Program-made: the position numbers and the translations under genes | Shown here: piece after piece, positions 8,414-17,073 of the stretch | Numbering within the stretch: position 1 is the stretch's first letter | Layout: every line of letters begins with the position of its first letter | From: Sphingomonas sp. Leaf20 | GTDB lineage: Bacteria > Pseudomonadota > Alphaproteobacteria > Sphingomonadales > Sphingomonadaceae | DNA length: 64,000 bases | Direction: 5' to 3' | Assembly: GCF_001421535.1 (NCBI RefSeq) | Contig: NZ_LMKN01000001.1 | Location: forward strand, 744,001-808,000 | Notes under the pieces: generated by a model | What the model was told of the DNA's origin: nothing | Database searches by the model: none | The model's input: the letters and a program-made list of their open reading frames with translations, nothing else

Positions 8414-9535
8414 ATGCAAGACACGCCAGCACTGACGCCCGTCGGCAGCAACCCGACCCTGTTATGGGGGATGACCAATGTCGAGCGGCTGCGCCGGATC
8501 GCGCGCGCGCAGGGGTTTGCCGATCACGCCGCCGCGGATCAGGACAGCCCCGCGATCCTCGCCAACATGGCGTTCGCGTTCGATCCGGTCTGGACCGCGC
8601 ACCTCAAGACACGGCCGGGGACGGTCGTCACCCGCGCGGGCGTTCCCGTGCTCGCTTATGTCCGCGACCGCGCCGAGCGTGCGGATGTCGAGGCGGCGAT
8701 GCGCGACGCGGTGCCGTTGCAGCGCACGGGGATGCTGAGCGTGATCGCCGCCGAAGCGGACGAGGGGATCCTCAACGAGGCGCTACGCAAGCGCGAGAAG
8801 CCGTTCGCCGAACGGCTGACCCCCGAAGCGGTGCCCGCGATCGAGCGTGCGAGCTATGTCGGCGCGTACAAGGGCGTCACCGACCTGCTGACCAAATATC
8901 TGTGGCCCGAATGGGCGCTGGCGATCACGCGGGTCTGCGCGCGCGCGGGGATCACGCCGAACCAGGTCACCGCGATGGGATCGGTGCTGTGCATCGTCGC
9001 GACGGTCGCGTTCTGGTACGGGTGGTTCTGGACGGGGCTCGCCACGGGCCTCGTCTTCATGGTGCTCGACACCGTCGACGGGAAGCTCGCGCGGTGCACG
9101 ATCACCGCGTCGAAGCTCGGCAATGCGTGGGACCACGGCGTCGACCTCGTCCATCCGCCCTTCTGGTGGTGGGCCTGGGCGGCGGGCTGCGCGCCGTATG
9201 GCCGCGCGCTCGACGACCGGACCTTCTGGATCGTGATCGGCACGATGCTGTTCGGCTATGTCGCGCAGCGGCTGATCGAAGGCGCGTTCATCGTCCGCTT
9301 CGGGATGCACATCCATGTCTGGGAGCGGTTCGACAGCTGGTTCCGGCTGATCACCGCGCGGCGCAACCCCAACATGGTCATCCTGTTCGCCGGGCTCGTC
9401 GTCACGCGTCCCGATTGGGGGATCATCGGCGTCGCTGGCTGGACCGCGATCTCGCTGGTCGTCCATCTCGTCCGGCTGTTCCAGGCGATGGCGCGGCGCG
9501 CCGGCGGCGCGACGATCACGAGCTGGCTCGCCTGA
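8414..9535 (+). CDS. CDP-alcohol phosphatidyltransferase with N-terminal extension
   Basis: This 373-residue membrane enzyme joins a CDP-activated donor to an alcohol-type acceptor. The full family signature is present: D219-xx-DG-xx-AR227, then eight residues, G236, D240 and D244 (MVLDTVDGKLAR...GNAWDHGVD). About six membrane segments are predicted from residue 175 on. Residues 1-150 are soluble and not explained by the signature. They may be a degenerate nucleotidyltransferase-like domain, as in fused IPCT/DIPPS-type enzymes. Start 8414 is chosen because the upstream frame lacks a plausible protein. It follows the CDP-glycerol-type transferase by 85 bases on the same strand. The product could be a phospholipid or another phosphodiester head group. 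Confidence 0.85.
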   Translation: MQDTPALTPVGSNPTLLWGMTNVERLRRIARAQGFADHAAADQDSPAILANMAFAFDPVWTAHLKTRPGTVVTRAGVPVLAYVRDRAERADVEAAMRDAVPLQRTGMLSVIAAEADEGILNEALRKREKPFAERLTPEAVPAIERASYVGAYKGVTDLLTKYLWPEWALAITRVCARAGITPNQVTAMGSVLCIVATVAFWYGWFWTGLATGLVFMVLDTVDGKLARCTITASKLGNAWDHGVDLVHPPFWWWAWAAGCAPYGRALDDRTFWIVIGTMLFGYVAQRLIEGAFIVRFGMHIHVWERFDSWFRLITARRNPNMVILFAGLVVTRPDWGIIGVAGWTAISLVVHLVRLFQAMARRAGGATITSWLA

Positions 9536-9540
9536 CGCGG

Positions 9541-9562
9541 CAGGCGGCCGGGTTGCCGCCTG
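9541..9562. terminator. Hairpin after the CDP-alcohol transferase gene
   Basis: CAGGCGGC-cgggtt-GCCGCCTG forms a perfect 8-bp stem five bases after the stop codon. There is no T-run, so it could terminate only weakly or could simply protect the 3' end. Confidence 0.45.
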
Positions 9563-9617
9563 TCCCGCAACACCGGCTTGCCGCCCCGCGCCGCGCGCTT
9601 TAGGGGCCGGAACGCGC

Positions 9618-10952
9618 ATGACACAGGACACCGCACCCTCCCCGGCGCCCACGGACATCCGCGGGATGCTCCGTTCCGCGGCGCGCAACCTGGGCTGGTT
9701 GCTGGCCAGCCGCAGCGTGCTGGCGATCCTGTCGCTCTTCTATCTCGGCTTTGCGACGCGCACGCTCGGCGTCGTCGATTTCGGCCGGTTCGCGCTGATC
9801 ACCGGCGCGGTGCAGGCGCTGACGACCTTTGTCGGGTTCCAGACATGGCAGATCATCGTCCAGTACGGCGTCCACGCCGCGCATGAAGGCGACACGCCGC
9901 GGCTCGCCCGGCTATTCCGGCTGGCGGCACGGCTCGACCTGTCGAGCGCGATCGTCGGGGCGCTGCTGACGATCGGCATCCTCCAGATCTGGGCCGACGC
10001 GTTCAGCATCCCGCGCGACCTGATGCACTACACGCTGGTGTTCGCGGTGATCCAGCTGGTGACGATCCGCTCGACGCCGCTCGGCATCCTCCGGTTGCGG
10101 GACAAATTCTCGCTGTCCGCGCTCGCCGACAGCATGACGCCGGTGATGCGATTCGTCGGCGCGGGTGCGGCGATGCTGTTCGACCCGACGATTCGCGGCT
10201 TCATGACCGCCTGGGCGGTGGCGGAGATCGTCACCGCCGCGACCTACTGGATCATGGTCTGGCGCAGCGGCGATTTCGCGCTGCTGATGCAGGGGCGAAG
10301 CCGGTGGAAGACGCTGATCGCCGAGAATCCCGGCGTCGTCCGGTTCGCGCTGAGCACCAACGCCAGCGCGACGCTCGGGCTGTCGAGCAAGCAGATCCCG
10401 CTGCTGCTCGTCGGCGCATCGATCGGCCCCGCCGCCGCGGGCGCATTCCGGCTTGCCGCCCAGGTCGCGCAGGCGCTCGCGAAACTGTCGCAGCTGCTGT
10501 CGCGCGCGGCGTTTCCCGAGATCGTCCGCGCGGTGCGCACCGCCGCGCCCGAACGGCTCCGGCGCATCCTCGTCAAGACCATGCTCGCCAGCAGCGCGGC
10601 GGCGCTGGCGATCCTCGCGGTGGTCGCGCTGATCGGCGAACCGATGCTCAAGCTGGTGGGCGGCAAGTCGTTCGGTACCGCCTATCCGGTGCTGCTGTGG
10701 CTCGCCGCGGCGGGATGCTTCGATCTCGCGACGGTCAGCCTCGACACGGTGATGACCGCGGTCAACCGTGCGGGGACGGTGTTCGCGATCCGTGTCGTCG
10801 CGGTCGTCCTGCTGTTCATCGCGGCATTCGTGCTGATGCCGGTCTATGGATCGACCGGGGTCGCGATGGGGGTGATGATCGGATCGATCGCGGTCGCCAT
10901 CCTGCTCGGCATCGCCGCCGCCCGCTTCACGCGGCCGCGCGCGCCCGACTGA
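9618..10952 (+). CDS. Lipopolysaccharide/oligosaccharide flippase-like membrane protein (MATE/Wzx type)
   Basis: This polytopic inner-membrane protein of 444 residues has about 12-14 hydrophobic segments, starting LGWLLASRSVLAILSLFYLG (about residue 25). It fits the MOP superfamily of polysaccharide flippases: an N-terminal charged helix, evenly spaced helices, FGRFALITGAVQALTTFVGF in the second helix pair, and a second bundle from LLLVGASIGPAAAGAFRLA. It would move a lipid-linked glycan or glycerophosphate-type product across the inner membrane. It lies in the same direction as the head-group genes upstream, which hints that it exports their product. The substrate is unknown. Confidence 0.75.
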   Translation: MTQDTAPSPAPTDIRGMLRSAARNLGWLLASRSVLAILSLFYLGFATRTLGVVDFGRFALITGAVQALTTFVGFQTWQIIVQYGVHAAHEGDTPRLARLFRLAARLDLSSAIVGALLTIGILQIWADAFSIPRDLMHYTLVFAVIQLVTIRSTPLGILRLRDKFSLSALADSMTPVMRFVGAGAAMLFDPTIRGFMTAWAVAEIVTAATYWIMVWRSGDFALLMQGRSRWKTLIAENPGVVRFALSTNASATLGLSSKQIPLLLVGASIGPAAAGAFRLAAQVAQALAKLSQLLSRAAFPEIVRAVRTAAPERLRRILVKTMLASSAAALAILAVVALIGEPMLKLVGGKSFGTAYPVLLWLAAAGCFDLATVSLDTVMTAVNRAGTVFAIRVVAVVLLFIAAFVLMPVYGSTGVAMGVMIGSIAVAILLGIAAARFTRPRAPD

Positions 10953-11068
10953 ATCCTGCCGCCTACGACGGGCGACGGACGGCGGATCGGCGGGTCGATA
11001 AAGCCCGTGTTCACACACTGCCCGGCATTGGCCACCAAATTGCCTTTATACACTTCCAGGGTCGAACG

Positions 11069-11533
11069 ATGACGAAACTGCCCCTCATGGTCGGTCTGAC
11101 CGCGGCTGCGCTGGCGGCGTCGGCCCCCGTTGCCGCCGCCGAGACCTGCGTCGGCAAACCCGGTCCCGGTCTTGCGAAGATGACGCTCGAGGCGACGACG
11201 CTGCACAATGCCGCGGGCGAGGTCGCGTTCACGGTCTATCCGGACGAGAAGTCGCGATTCCTCGCCAAGGGCGGCAAGCTGGTGCGCGCGCGCGTTCCCG
11301 CCAACCAGCCGCGCGCCTGTTTCTGGCTCAAGCCCGGCTATTACGCGATCGCGCAATATCACGACGAGAATGCCGACCATAATTTCAACCGCACGCTGTT
11401 CCTGCCCAAGGAAGGCTTCGGTTTTTCGAACGATGCGCCGACCTCGGTCGGGCTGCCATCCTTCGCCTCGGCGCGCGTCCAGCTCCCCGCGGCGGGGACG
11501 ACGCTGCGCATGACGATGCGGTATCGCCGCTGA
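11069..11533 (+). CDS. DUF2141 family exported protein
   Basis: This 154-residue protein has a clear signal peptide (MTKLPLMVGLTAAALAASAP, cleavage likely after AAA near residue 25). The mature part matches the DUF2141 pattern: PGYYAIAQYHDENADHNFN, then FLPKEGFGFSNDAP and a short beta-rich end (LRMTMRYRR). The domain is a small periplasmic beta-sandwich of unknown function that is common in sphingomonads and Bacteroidetes. It is flanked by the flippase and lipid-kinase genes on the same strand but separated by about 90-115 bases on each side, so it is probably transcribed on its own. Confidence 0.85.
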   Translation: MTKLPLMVGLTAAALAASAPVAAAETCVGKPGPGLAKMTLEATTLHNAAGEVAFTVYPDEKSRFLAKGGKLVRARVPANQPRACFWLKPGYYAIAQYHDENADHNFNRTLFLPKEGFGFSNDAPTSVGLPSFASARVQLPAAGTTLRMTMRYRR

Positions 11534-11622
11534 ACGGGTAGTGCGGCACCGGCGCCACCCGGGACTGGTCCGCCCCGACATAAAAGTGTAGCGATTATCC
11601 GCTGCGACAGGTAGCCAACAGT

Positions 11623-12660
11623 GTGAACGACGCCGTTTCCAGTTTTCAAGCCTTTGATGGCGTGCCGTTCACCCCGGTACGTCGCGACGCGACGTCCGAT
11701 CTGGCCGCGCGCACCGCGGCGTCGGAAATCCGCACGGGGATCATCTGCAATCCCAAGAGCCATCGCAACCGCAGCAGCGTCGAGGCGACGCGGCCGTTCG
11801 TGTCGGGCACGGTGCTGGCGGTCACGCCGCGCACGCAGGCCGAACTCGCCGAGGTGCTGAGCGACTTTGCGCGCCACGGCATCGAACTGCTCGTGATCGA
11901 TGGCGGCGACGGGACGATCCGCGACGTCCTCACCGCCGCGGCCACCGTCTGGACGGGAACCCAGCCACGCGTCGCGATCGTCCCCTCGGGCAAGACCAAT
12001 GCGCTCGCGCTCGACCTCGGCATCCCCGACGACTGGACGCTCGACAAGGCGCTCGCGGCAGCGCGCGTCGGCCATGTCGTGGTCCGCCGTCCGGTCGAGG
12101 TCGAGCACCGCGACAGCGGCAGCACGCGGCGCGGGTTCCTGTTCGGCGCGGGCGCGTTCGTCGAGGCGACCGGGCTTGCCCAGCGCGCGCACCGTGCCGG
12201 CGCCTTCAAGGGATTTGCGGTCGGCGTCGCGCTCAGCTGGGCGATCGTCCAGACGCTGTTCGGGCGATCCTCGGGGACGTGGCGCGTCGGCAACCGGATG
12301 CACGTCCGCTACGACGCGAGCGCGCGCGCGGGCGACCTGACCGATACCGACACCAACCGCTATATCCTGCTCGCGTCGACGCTGACGCGGATGCCGCTGG
12401 GCGTGCAGCCGTTCGGGCCGGCCCGTGACGGGCTGAAGACGTTGCTGGTCGACGCACCGCCACGCTGGCTCGCCGCCGCCGCGCCGCTGATCGTGGCCGG
12501 GTCGCCCGCCAAATGGCTCGATCGCGCGGGCTATCACCGGATCGACCCGGATTCGCTCGACGTGACGATGGACGCGGGCTTCATCCTCGACGGCGAGGTG
12601 TATCCCGGTGGCGCGCTGACGATCCGCCAGGCGGCGCCGATCAGCTTCGTCGTGCCGTGA
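11623..12660 (+). CDS. Lipid kinase, diacylglycerol/sphingosine (ceramide) kinase family
   Basis: This 345-residue cytoplasmic or peripheral kinase phosphorylates a lipid hydroxyl. The catalytic fold is marked by GIICNPKSHRNRSS (in place of the usual NPxSG), the nucleotide-binding GGDGT at 94-98 and PSGKTNALALDLG (the usual PxGTxND motif, altered). It starts with GTG at 11623. Its stop overlaps the next gene's GTG start as GTGA. It heads a three-gene coupled set with a Tam41-like protein and an NTP transferase. In Caulobacter a kinase of this family acts on ceramide next to nucleotidyltransferase-type genes during anionic sphingolipid synthesis. Since sphingomonads make sphingolipids, ceramide is a plausible substrate here. 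That is inference, and diacylglycerol remains possible. Confidence 0.75.
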   Translation: MNDAVSSFQAFDGVPFTPVRRDATSDLAARTAASEIRTGIICNPKSHRNRSSVEATRPFVSGTVLAVTPRTQAELAEVLSDFARHGIELLVIDGGDGTIRDVLTAAATVWTGTQPRVAIVPSGKTNALALDLGIPDDWTLDKALAAARVGHVVVRRPVEVEHRDSGSTRRGFLFGAGAFVEATGLAQRAHRAGAFKGFAVGVALSWAIVQTLFGRSSGTWRVGNRMHVRYDASARAGDLTDTDTNRYILLASTLTRMPLGVQPFGPARDGLKTLLVDAPPRWLAAAAPLIVAGSPAKWLDRAGYHRIDPDSLDVTMDAGFILDGEVYPGGALTIRQAAPISFVVP

Positions 12661-13559
12661 CCGATCTCGCCGACGTCGTCCGGCGCCAGCTCGCGGCGCC
12701 GACGATCGATGCCGTCCGCACGATTGCCACGCAGCTGGCACAGACGCCCGACACCCTCGCGATCCTGTTCTACGGCTCGAACCTGCGGACCGGATCGACC
12801 GAGGGCGTGCTCGACTTCTACGTCCTGACCGCAGGACCGCGCGAGCGCGGGATCTGGCCGACCGTCAGCTACCGCGAGTTCGACCCGGACGACGCGCCGA
12901 ACGGCGAGCGACTGCGCGCGAAGATTGCGACGATGCGGCTTTCGACCTTCGCCGACGCGGCGGCCGCGGCGACGCTGGACACGACGATCTGGACCCGGTT
13001 CGTCCAGCCATCCGCGCTGGTCTGGTCGCGCGATGCGGTCGCGCAGGACAAGGTCGCTGACGCGATCGCCGCCGCGGCGCGGTCCGCCGCGCGCTTCGCC
13101 GCCGCGCTGGGGCCGGAGGCGGCGCCCGCACGCGACTATTGGCGTGCGCTGTTCCGCCAGACCTATGCCGCCGAATTCCGCGTCGAGGCGCGCGGACGCG
13201 AGGATCAGATCCTCGCGCATGATCCCGATCGCTATGACCAGCTGCTGCCGCTCGCCTGGCAGGCGGACGGGATCGCGTTCGCGCAGGACGGCGAACGCCT
13301 GCGCCCCGCGCTGCCCCCTGCGCAGCGACGTGCGCTGCTGCGGGCGTGGGGCGTGCGGCGCCGCGCGGGCAAGCCGATCAACATCGCCCGGCTGATCCGT
13401 GCGGCGTTCACCTTCGAGGGCGCCGCACGCTATGGCGCATGGAAGATCGAGCGGCACACGAACGTCCCCGTGACGCTGTCGCCCTGGGCCGAACGTCATC
13501 CGATCCTCGCCGCGCCGGGCGTACTCTGGCGCGTGTGGCGAGCACGGCCCGCGCGATGA
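12657..13559 (+). CDS. Tam41-like nucleotidyltransferase (candidate lipid cytidylyltransferase)
   Basis: This is a 300-residue protein of a nucleotidyltransferase-like type. FYGSNLRTGSTEGVLDFYVL (residues 38 onward, with GS at 40-41 and Asp53) resembles the YGS...D...F active-site strand of mitochondrial-type CDP-DAG synthase Tam41. Near the C-terminus, INIARLIRAAFTFEGAARYG followed by WKIERHTNV resembles the conserved C-terminal helices of Tam41 relatives. It starts with GTG inside the stop of the lipid kinase gene (GTGA), and its own stop overlaps the next ATG (ATGA). It could therefore convert the phosphorylated lipid made by that kinase into a CDP-lipid. Family assignment is from motif memory only, so confidence is moderate. 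Confidence 0.5.
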   Translation: MTDLADVVRRQLAAPTIDAVRTIATQLAQTPDTLAILFYGSNLRTGSTEGVLDFYVLTAGPRERGIWPTVSYREFDPDDAPNGERLRAKIATMRLSTFADAAAAATLDTTIWTRFVQPSALVWSRDAVAQDKVADAIAAAARSAARFAAALGPEAAPARDYWRALFRQTYAAEFRVEARGREDQILAHDPDRYDQLLPLAWQADGIAFAQDGERLRPALPPAQRRALLRAWGVRRRAGKPINIARLIRAAFTFEGAARYGAWKIERHTNVPVTLSPWAERHPILAAPGVLWRVWRARPAR

Positions 13560-14353
13560 GCACCCCGCCTGCCACCCCGCCCGCGACCGCGTTCAGCGCG
13601 CTGATCCTCGCCGGATCGCGCGGCGGCGCCGATCCGGTCGCGGACTATGCCGGGGTCGCGCACAAGGTGCTGATCGAGCTCGACGGCCGGACGCTGCTCG
13701 CGCGCGTCGCCGAGGCGGTGCGCGCGGCGGGTGCGACGCAGATCGCGGTCTCCGCCTCCGACGACACGGTGCGCGATCACGCACGCGCGCTCGGCCTCCT
13801 CGTGCTCGATGCCGCAGCGGGTCCCAGTCTCAGCGTCGCGCGCGGGATCGAGGCGTTGGGTACGCCGCTGCTCGTCACGACCGCCGATCATGCGCTGCTG
13901 CGCGCCGAATGGGTCGCGCGGTTCCGCGCCGACGTGCCACCGGGTGCCGACGTCGCGGTGCTGCTCGCCCGCCGTGACGTGGTCGAGGCCGCGGCACCGG
14001 GTACGCGTCGCACCTATCTGACCTTTGCCGATGGCGGCTGGTCGGGGTGCAACCTGTTCCAGTTCGCCACGCCGCGCGCGATCGCCGCGGTCGAGCTGTG
14101 GCGGCGGGTCGAGGCCGATCGCAAGCGTCCCTGGCGGATCGTCCGGCGGCTCGGGATCGGGCTGCTGATCCGCTATGCTTTGGGCAGGCTGACGCTCGGC
14201 GAGGCGATCGCGCATCTCGGGCGCAAGGCCGGGCTCGATGCCGCCGCGATCCCCTGCCCCTACGGATTGGCCGCGGTCGATGTCGACAAGCCCGCCGACC
14301 TCGATCTGGTCCGTGCGATCGTCGCGGATACACGTTACCGCTCCCGGAATTGA
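13556..14353 (+). CDS. MobA-like NTP transferase domain protein
   Basis: This 265-residue soluble protein has a nucleotidyltransferase A-type N-terminus: FSALILAGSRGGADPVADY with AHKVLIELDGRTLL after it. The usual glycine-rich GGxSxRMG loop is replaced by GSRGGADP, and an acidic TTADHAL motif sits where the metal-binding Asp is expected. Residues 165-245 contain a hydrophobic helix (RRLGIGLLIRYALG) and end with VDVDKPADLDLVRAI, typical of MobA/MurNAc-1-P-type transferases. It is coupled by ATGA to the Tam41-like gene and is the third gene of the lipid-kinase trio. It probably activates the head group that ends up on the phosphorylated lipid. The substrate is unknown. Confidence 0.7.
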   Translation: MSTPPATPPATAFSALILAGSRGGADPVADYAGVAHKVLIELDGRTLLARVAEAVRAAGATQIAVSASDDTVRDHARALGLLVLDAAAGPSLSVARGIEALGTPLLVTTADHALLRAEWVARFRADVPPGADVAVLLARRDVVEAAAPGTRRTYLTFADGGWSGCNLFQFATPRAIAAVELWRRVEADRKRPWRIVRRLGIGLLIRYALGRLTLGEAIAHLGRKAGLDAAAIPCPYGLAAVDVDKPADLDLVRAIVADTRYRSRN

Positions 14354-14427
14354 AATCCGGCCTATTCGCGGCCCCCCGCTTCGTGCCAAAGCGCGCGGAT
14401 GCATAATCCTACACTCCGCACCCCCGC

Positions 14428-15156
14428 ATGACCGCGATCGGCATCTATGGCAGCGCCGGCCGGATGGGCCGTGCGATCACCGACGCGATCGAGGCGGCGG
14501 GCGCGACGCTCGCCGGCGGCGTCGATGCAGGCGACGATCCCGCGCCGCTCGCCGCCTCCGCCGACGTCCTCGTCGACTTCTCCACCCCCTCGGCGGTCGA
14601 GGCGCACCTTGCCGCCGCGCGCGCGGCCGGCACGGGTATCGTCATCGGCACGACCGGCCTGTCGCCGCAGCACCAGTCGATGATCGACGCGGCCGCCGCG
14701 GACATCGCGGTCCTGCAGACCGGCAACACCTCGCTCGGCGTCACGCTGCTCGGCATATTGGTACGCGAGGCCGCGGCGCGGCTGGGTGCGGACTGGGACG
14801 TCGAGATCGTCGAGATGCATCACCGCCACAAGGTCGATGCGCCGTCGGGCACCGCGCTGCTGCTCGGCGATGCCGCGGCAAAGGGACGCGGCTCGTCGCT
14901 CGCGGAACTGCGCGTCGACAGCCGTGCGGGCCTCGTCGGCGCGCGGACCGAGGGCACGATCGGCTTTGCCTCGCTGCGTGGCGGATCGGTGATCGGCGAC
15001 CATAGCGTCGTCTTCGCCGGCGAGGGCGAGCGGATCGAGCTCAATCACCGCGGCGACGACCGCAGCATCTTCGCACGCGGCGCGGTCCGCGCCGCGCTGT
15101 GGCTCGCCGACCAGCCCGCCGGGCGCTATCGGATGGGCGACGTGCTGGGTCTCTGA
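14428..15156 (+). CDS. dapB: 4-hydroxy-tetrahydrodipicolinate reductase
   Basis: This cytoplasmic enzyme of lysine and meso-diaminopimelate synthesis reduces hydroxy-tetrahydrodipicolinate with NAD(P)H. The 242-residue length is typical. The N-terminal dinucleotide loop is [14 protein letters not shown]. The signature [16 protein letters not shown] (about 129-144) carries the catalytic His pair and Lys. GTTGLSP and GNTSLGV are further conserved loops. The nth gene begins two bases after the stop, so the two are almost certainly co-transcribed. Confidence 0.97.
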   Translation: MTAIGIYGSAGRMGRAITDAIEAAGATLAGGVDAGDDPAPLAASADVLVDFSTPSAVEAHLAAARAAGTGIVIGTTGLSPQHQSMIDAAAADIAVLQTGNTSLGVTLLGILVREAAARLGADWDVEIVEMHHRHKVDAPSGTALLLGDAAAKGRGSSLAELRVDSRAGLVGARTEGTIGFASLRGGSVIGDHSVVFAGEGERIELNHRGDDRSIFARGAVRAALWLADQPAGRYRMGDVLGL

Positions 15157-15158
15157 CG

Positions 15159-15824
15159 ATGAAGAAGGCCGATGTCGTCGACTTCTATGCGCGGCTCGCG
15201 GAGGCCGATCCGCATCCCGAGACCGAGCTCGAATTCGTCAATCCGTTCACGCTGGTCGTCGCGGTCGCGCTGTCGGCGCAATCGACCGATATCGGCGTGA
15301 ACAAGGCGACCCGCGCGCTGTTCCGCGAGGTCGACACGCCCGAGAAGATGATCGCGCTCGGGCTCGACGGGCTCAAGCCGTTCATCCGGACGATCGGACT
15401 GTACAACACCAAGGCCAAGAACGTCATCGCGCTGTCGCAGATGCTCGTCGACGAGTATGACGGCGTGGTTCCCGACGACCGCGCCGCGCTCGAGCGCCTG
15501 CCGGGCGTCGGTCGCAAGACCGCCAACGTCGTGCTCAACGTCGCGTTCGGCGCGGAGACGTTCGCGGTCGACACGCATATCTTCCGCGTCGGCAACCGCA
15601 CCGGCCTCGCGCGCGGCAAGACCCCGCTGGCGGTCGAGCTCACGCTCGACAAGGCGACGCCGCAGCCGTTCCGCCTGCACGCGCATCACTGGCTGATCCT
15701 CCACGGCCGCTATGTCTGCAAGGCGCGCACCCCCGAATGCTGGCGCTGCATCGTCGCGGACCTGTGCGCGTACAAACCCAAGACCCCCGAGCCCGCACGC
15801 AAGCCCGCCGCACCGGCTCGCTGA
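15159..15824 (+). CDS. nth: Endonuclease III (DNA glycosylase/AP lyase)
   Basis: This base-excision repair enzyme removes oxidised pyrimidines and nicks the abasic site. Of its 221 residues, the helix-hairpin-helix LPGVGRKTA spans 114-122 with catalytic Lys120, and the catalytic Asp138 lies in VDTHIFRV. Both numbers equal the E. coli positions. The iron-sulfur cluster loop is C-x6-C-x2-C-x5-C ([17 protein letters not shown]). A short Pro/Ala/Lys tail ends the protein. It follows dapB by two bases and lies just before tRNA-Arg, and it is the last host gene before the prophage island. Confidence 0.97.
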   Translation: MKKADVVDFYARLAEADPHPETELEFVNPFTLVVAVALSAQSTDIGVNKATRALFREVDTPEKMIALGLDGLKPFIRTIGLYNTKAKNVIALSQMLVDEYDGVVPDDRAALERLPGVGRKTANVVLNVAFGAETFAVDTHIFRVGNRTGLARGKTPLAVELTLDKATPQPFRLHAHHWLILHGRYVCKARTPECWRCIVADLCAYKPKTPEPARKPAAPAR

Positions 15825-15893
15825 CGCCAACACGCGTCGCCCACCGAAAAGGTCTGGCGCACCCCGATCCGCTTTGCTAGGCGAGCGCTTCAG

Positions 15894-15970
<77 letters not shown>

Positions 15971-15978
15971 AACTTCAA

Positions 15979-17017
15979 CTATTTTCCCCTGATTTCAGCA
16001 GCCGGCCTCGACGCAGCGCCGCGCGGCGGGCTTGCGCAGTTCTCGATCTGGTCGCGCTTGGCGTTGTCCTCGATCTTGCGCCGCTCGGTGCCGATCTGTT
16101 CGTAGACCGATAGGTTGGCGAGCGTGGTGATGCGGATGGCGTTCTTCGGGAATTTCGGGACGCGCACCGCGCTGAGGCCACCGATCTTCTTGTTGGAGAG
16201 CAGCACGTCACGCGCGAGCTGTTCGGTCGCGCGGTCGCCCGATGCGTTGACGATCGAGAAATACTTGTCGTTGACCAGCTCGCGGCCGACGATCGCGACA
16301 AGGTCGGTATCCTCGCGGTAATTCTCGTGCAGCAGCTCGATGCCGGCGAACACCAGCGCATCGATGTTGACGTAGTCGACCTCGGTGCCGACCTCGCCGG
16401 CGCCCACATAGATCGCGCCGGCCGCGGTCACGACACCGTCCGCGTCACGGGTTTCCGCCTTCAGCTCGCCGCCCGCGGCGTGGCGCTCGGGCACATCCTC
16501 GCGGATGTGCTGGAGCCAGCCCTTGTTGACGTCCTGAAGCAGCGGATAGGCGACCGGATCGGTGTCCTTCGCCACGAACAGGCCGTTGAAGCCGATGGTG
16601 ATGATGTCAACCGCCTTCGCTGACGATCGCGTCGCGCAGCAGCGTCTGGAAATTGGGCTGATGCGCCCAGGCGTCGAGCGTCTCGTACCAGATGAGCGTG
16701 TCGAAGTCGGTCTTCTCGCAGCGATAGCGCGTCTCGTCGAGGTCGCCGGGATAACGCGGGCTGCGGTCCTAGGTGCGCGTGTCAGTGCGGCTGGCGATCG
16801 TGCCCTTCACGCCGACGCCGACTTTGTCGGCCTCCTGCGCCACGACCGGGATGATGTTGATCTTCGACAGGAAGTCGCTCGATACCTTCAGCTTGGCGCG
16901 CAGCGTCTGCGCAATGGCGGGCAGCACTTCGAAGGCGCGGCTGGGGTCGGCGACGTTGTTCAGCTTGCCGATCTGCTGGGTATAGGTGTCGTACTTGGTG
17001 CGGGTGGCGTTGAGCAT
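15979..17017 (-). pseudogene. N: P2 gpN-like major capsid protein, broken by a stop and a frameshift
   Basis: The N-terminal piece (17017-16769) reads MLNATRTKYDTYTQQIGKLN and continues SSDFLSKINIIPV, the typical P2 gpN start. An in-frame TAG at 16769-16771 interrupts TDTRT|DRSPRYPGDLDETRY. The frame then continues through DTLIWYETLDAW to about 16607. A frameshift near 16610-16620 moves the gene to the frame reading KAVDIITIGFNG and then VAYPLLQDVNKGWLQHI, LLSNKKIGGLSAV and ITTLANLSVYEQIG, again classic gpN. Two independent lesions mean no full capsid protein can be made. The last 20 residues are Ala/Arg-rich and run up to the tRNA, so the end may be altered by integration. It would be transcribed after the scaffold gene. 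Confidence 0.88.
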
Positions 17018-17073
17018 CGGGGCGGTTCCTGTGAAGGCGGTCTGACGGGGCGGTCGGTGTCCGGGGCGACGGA

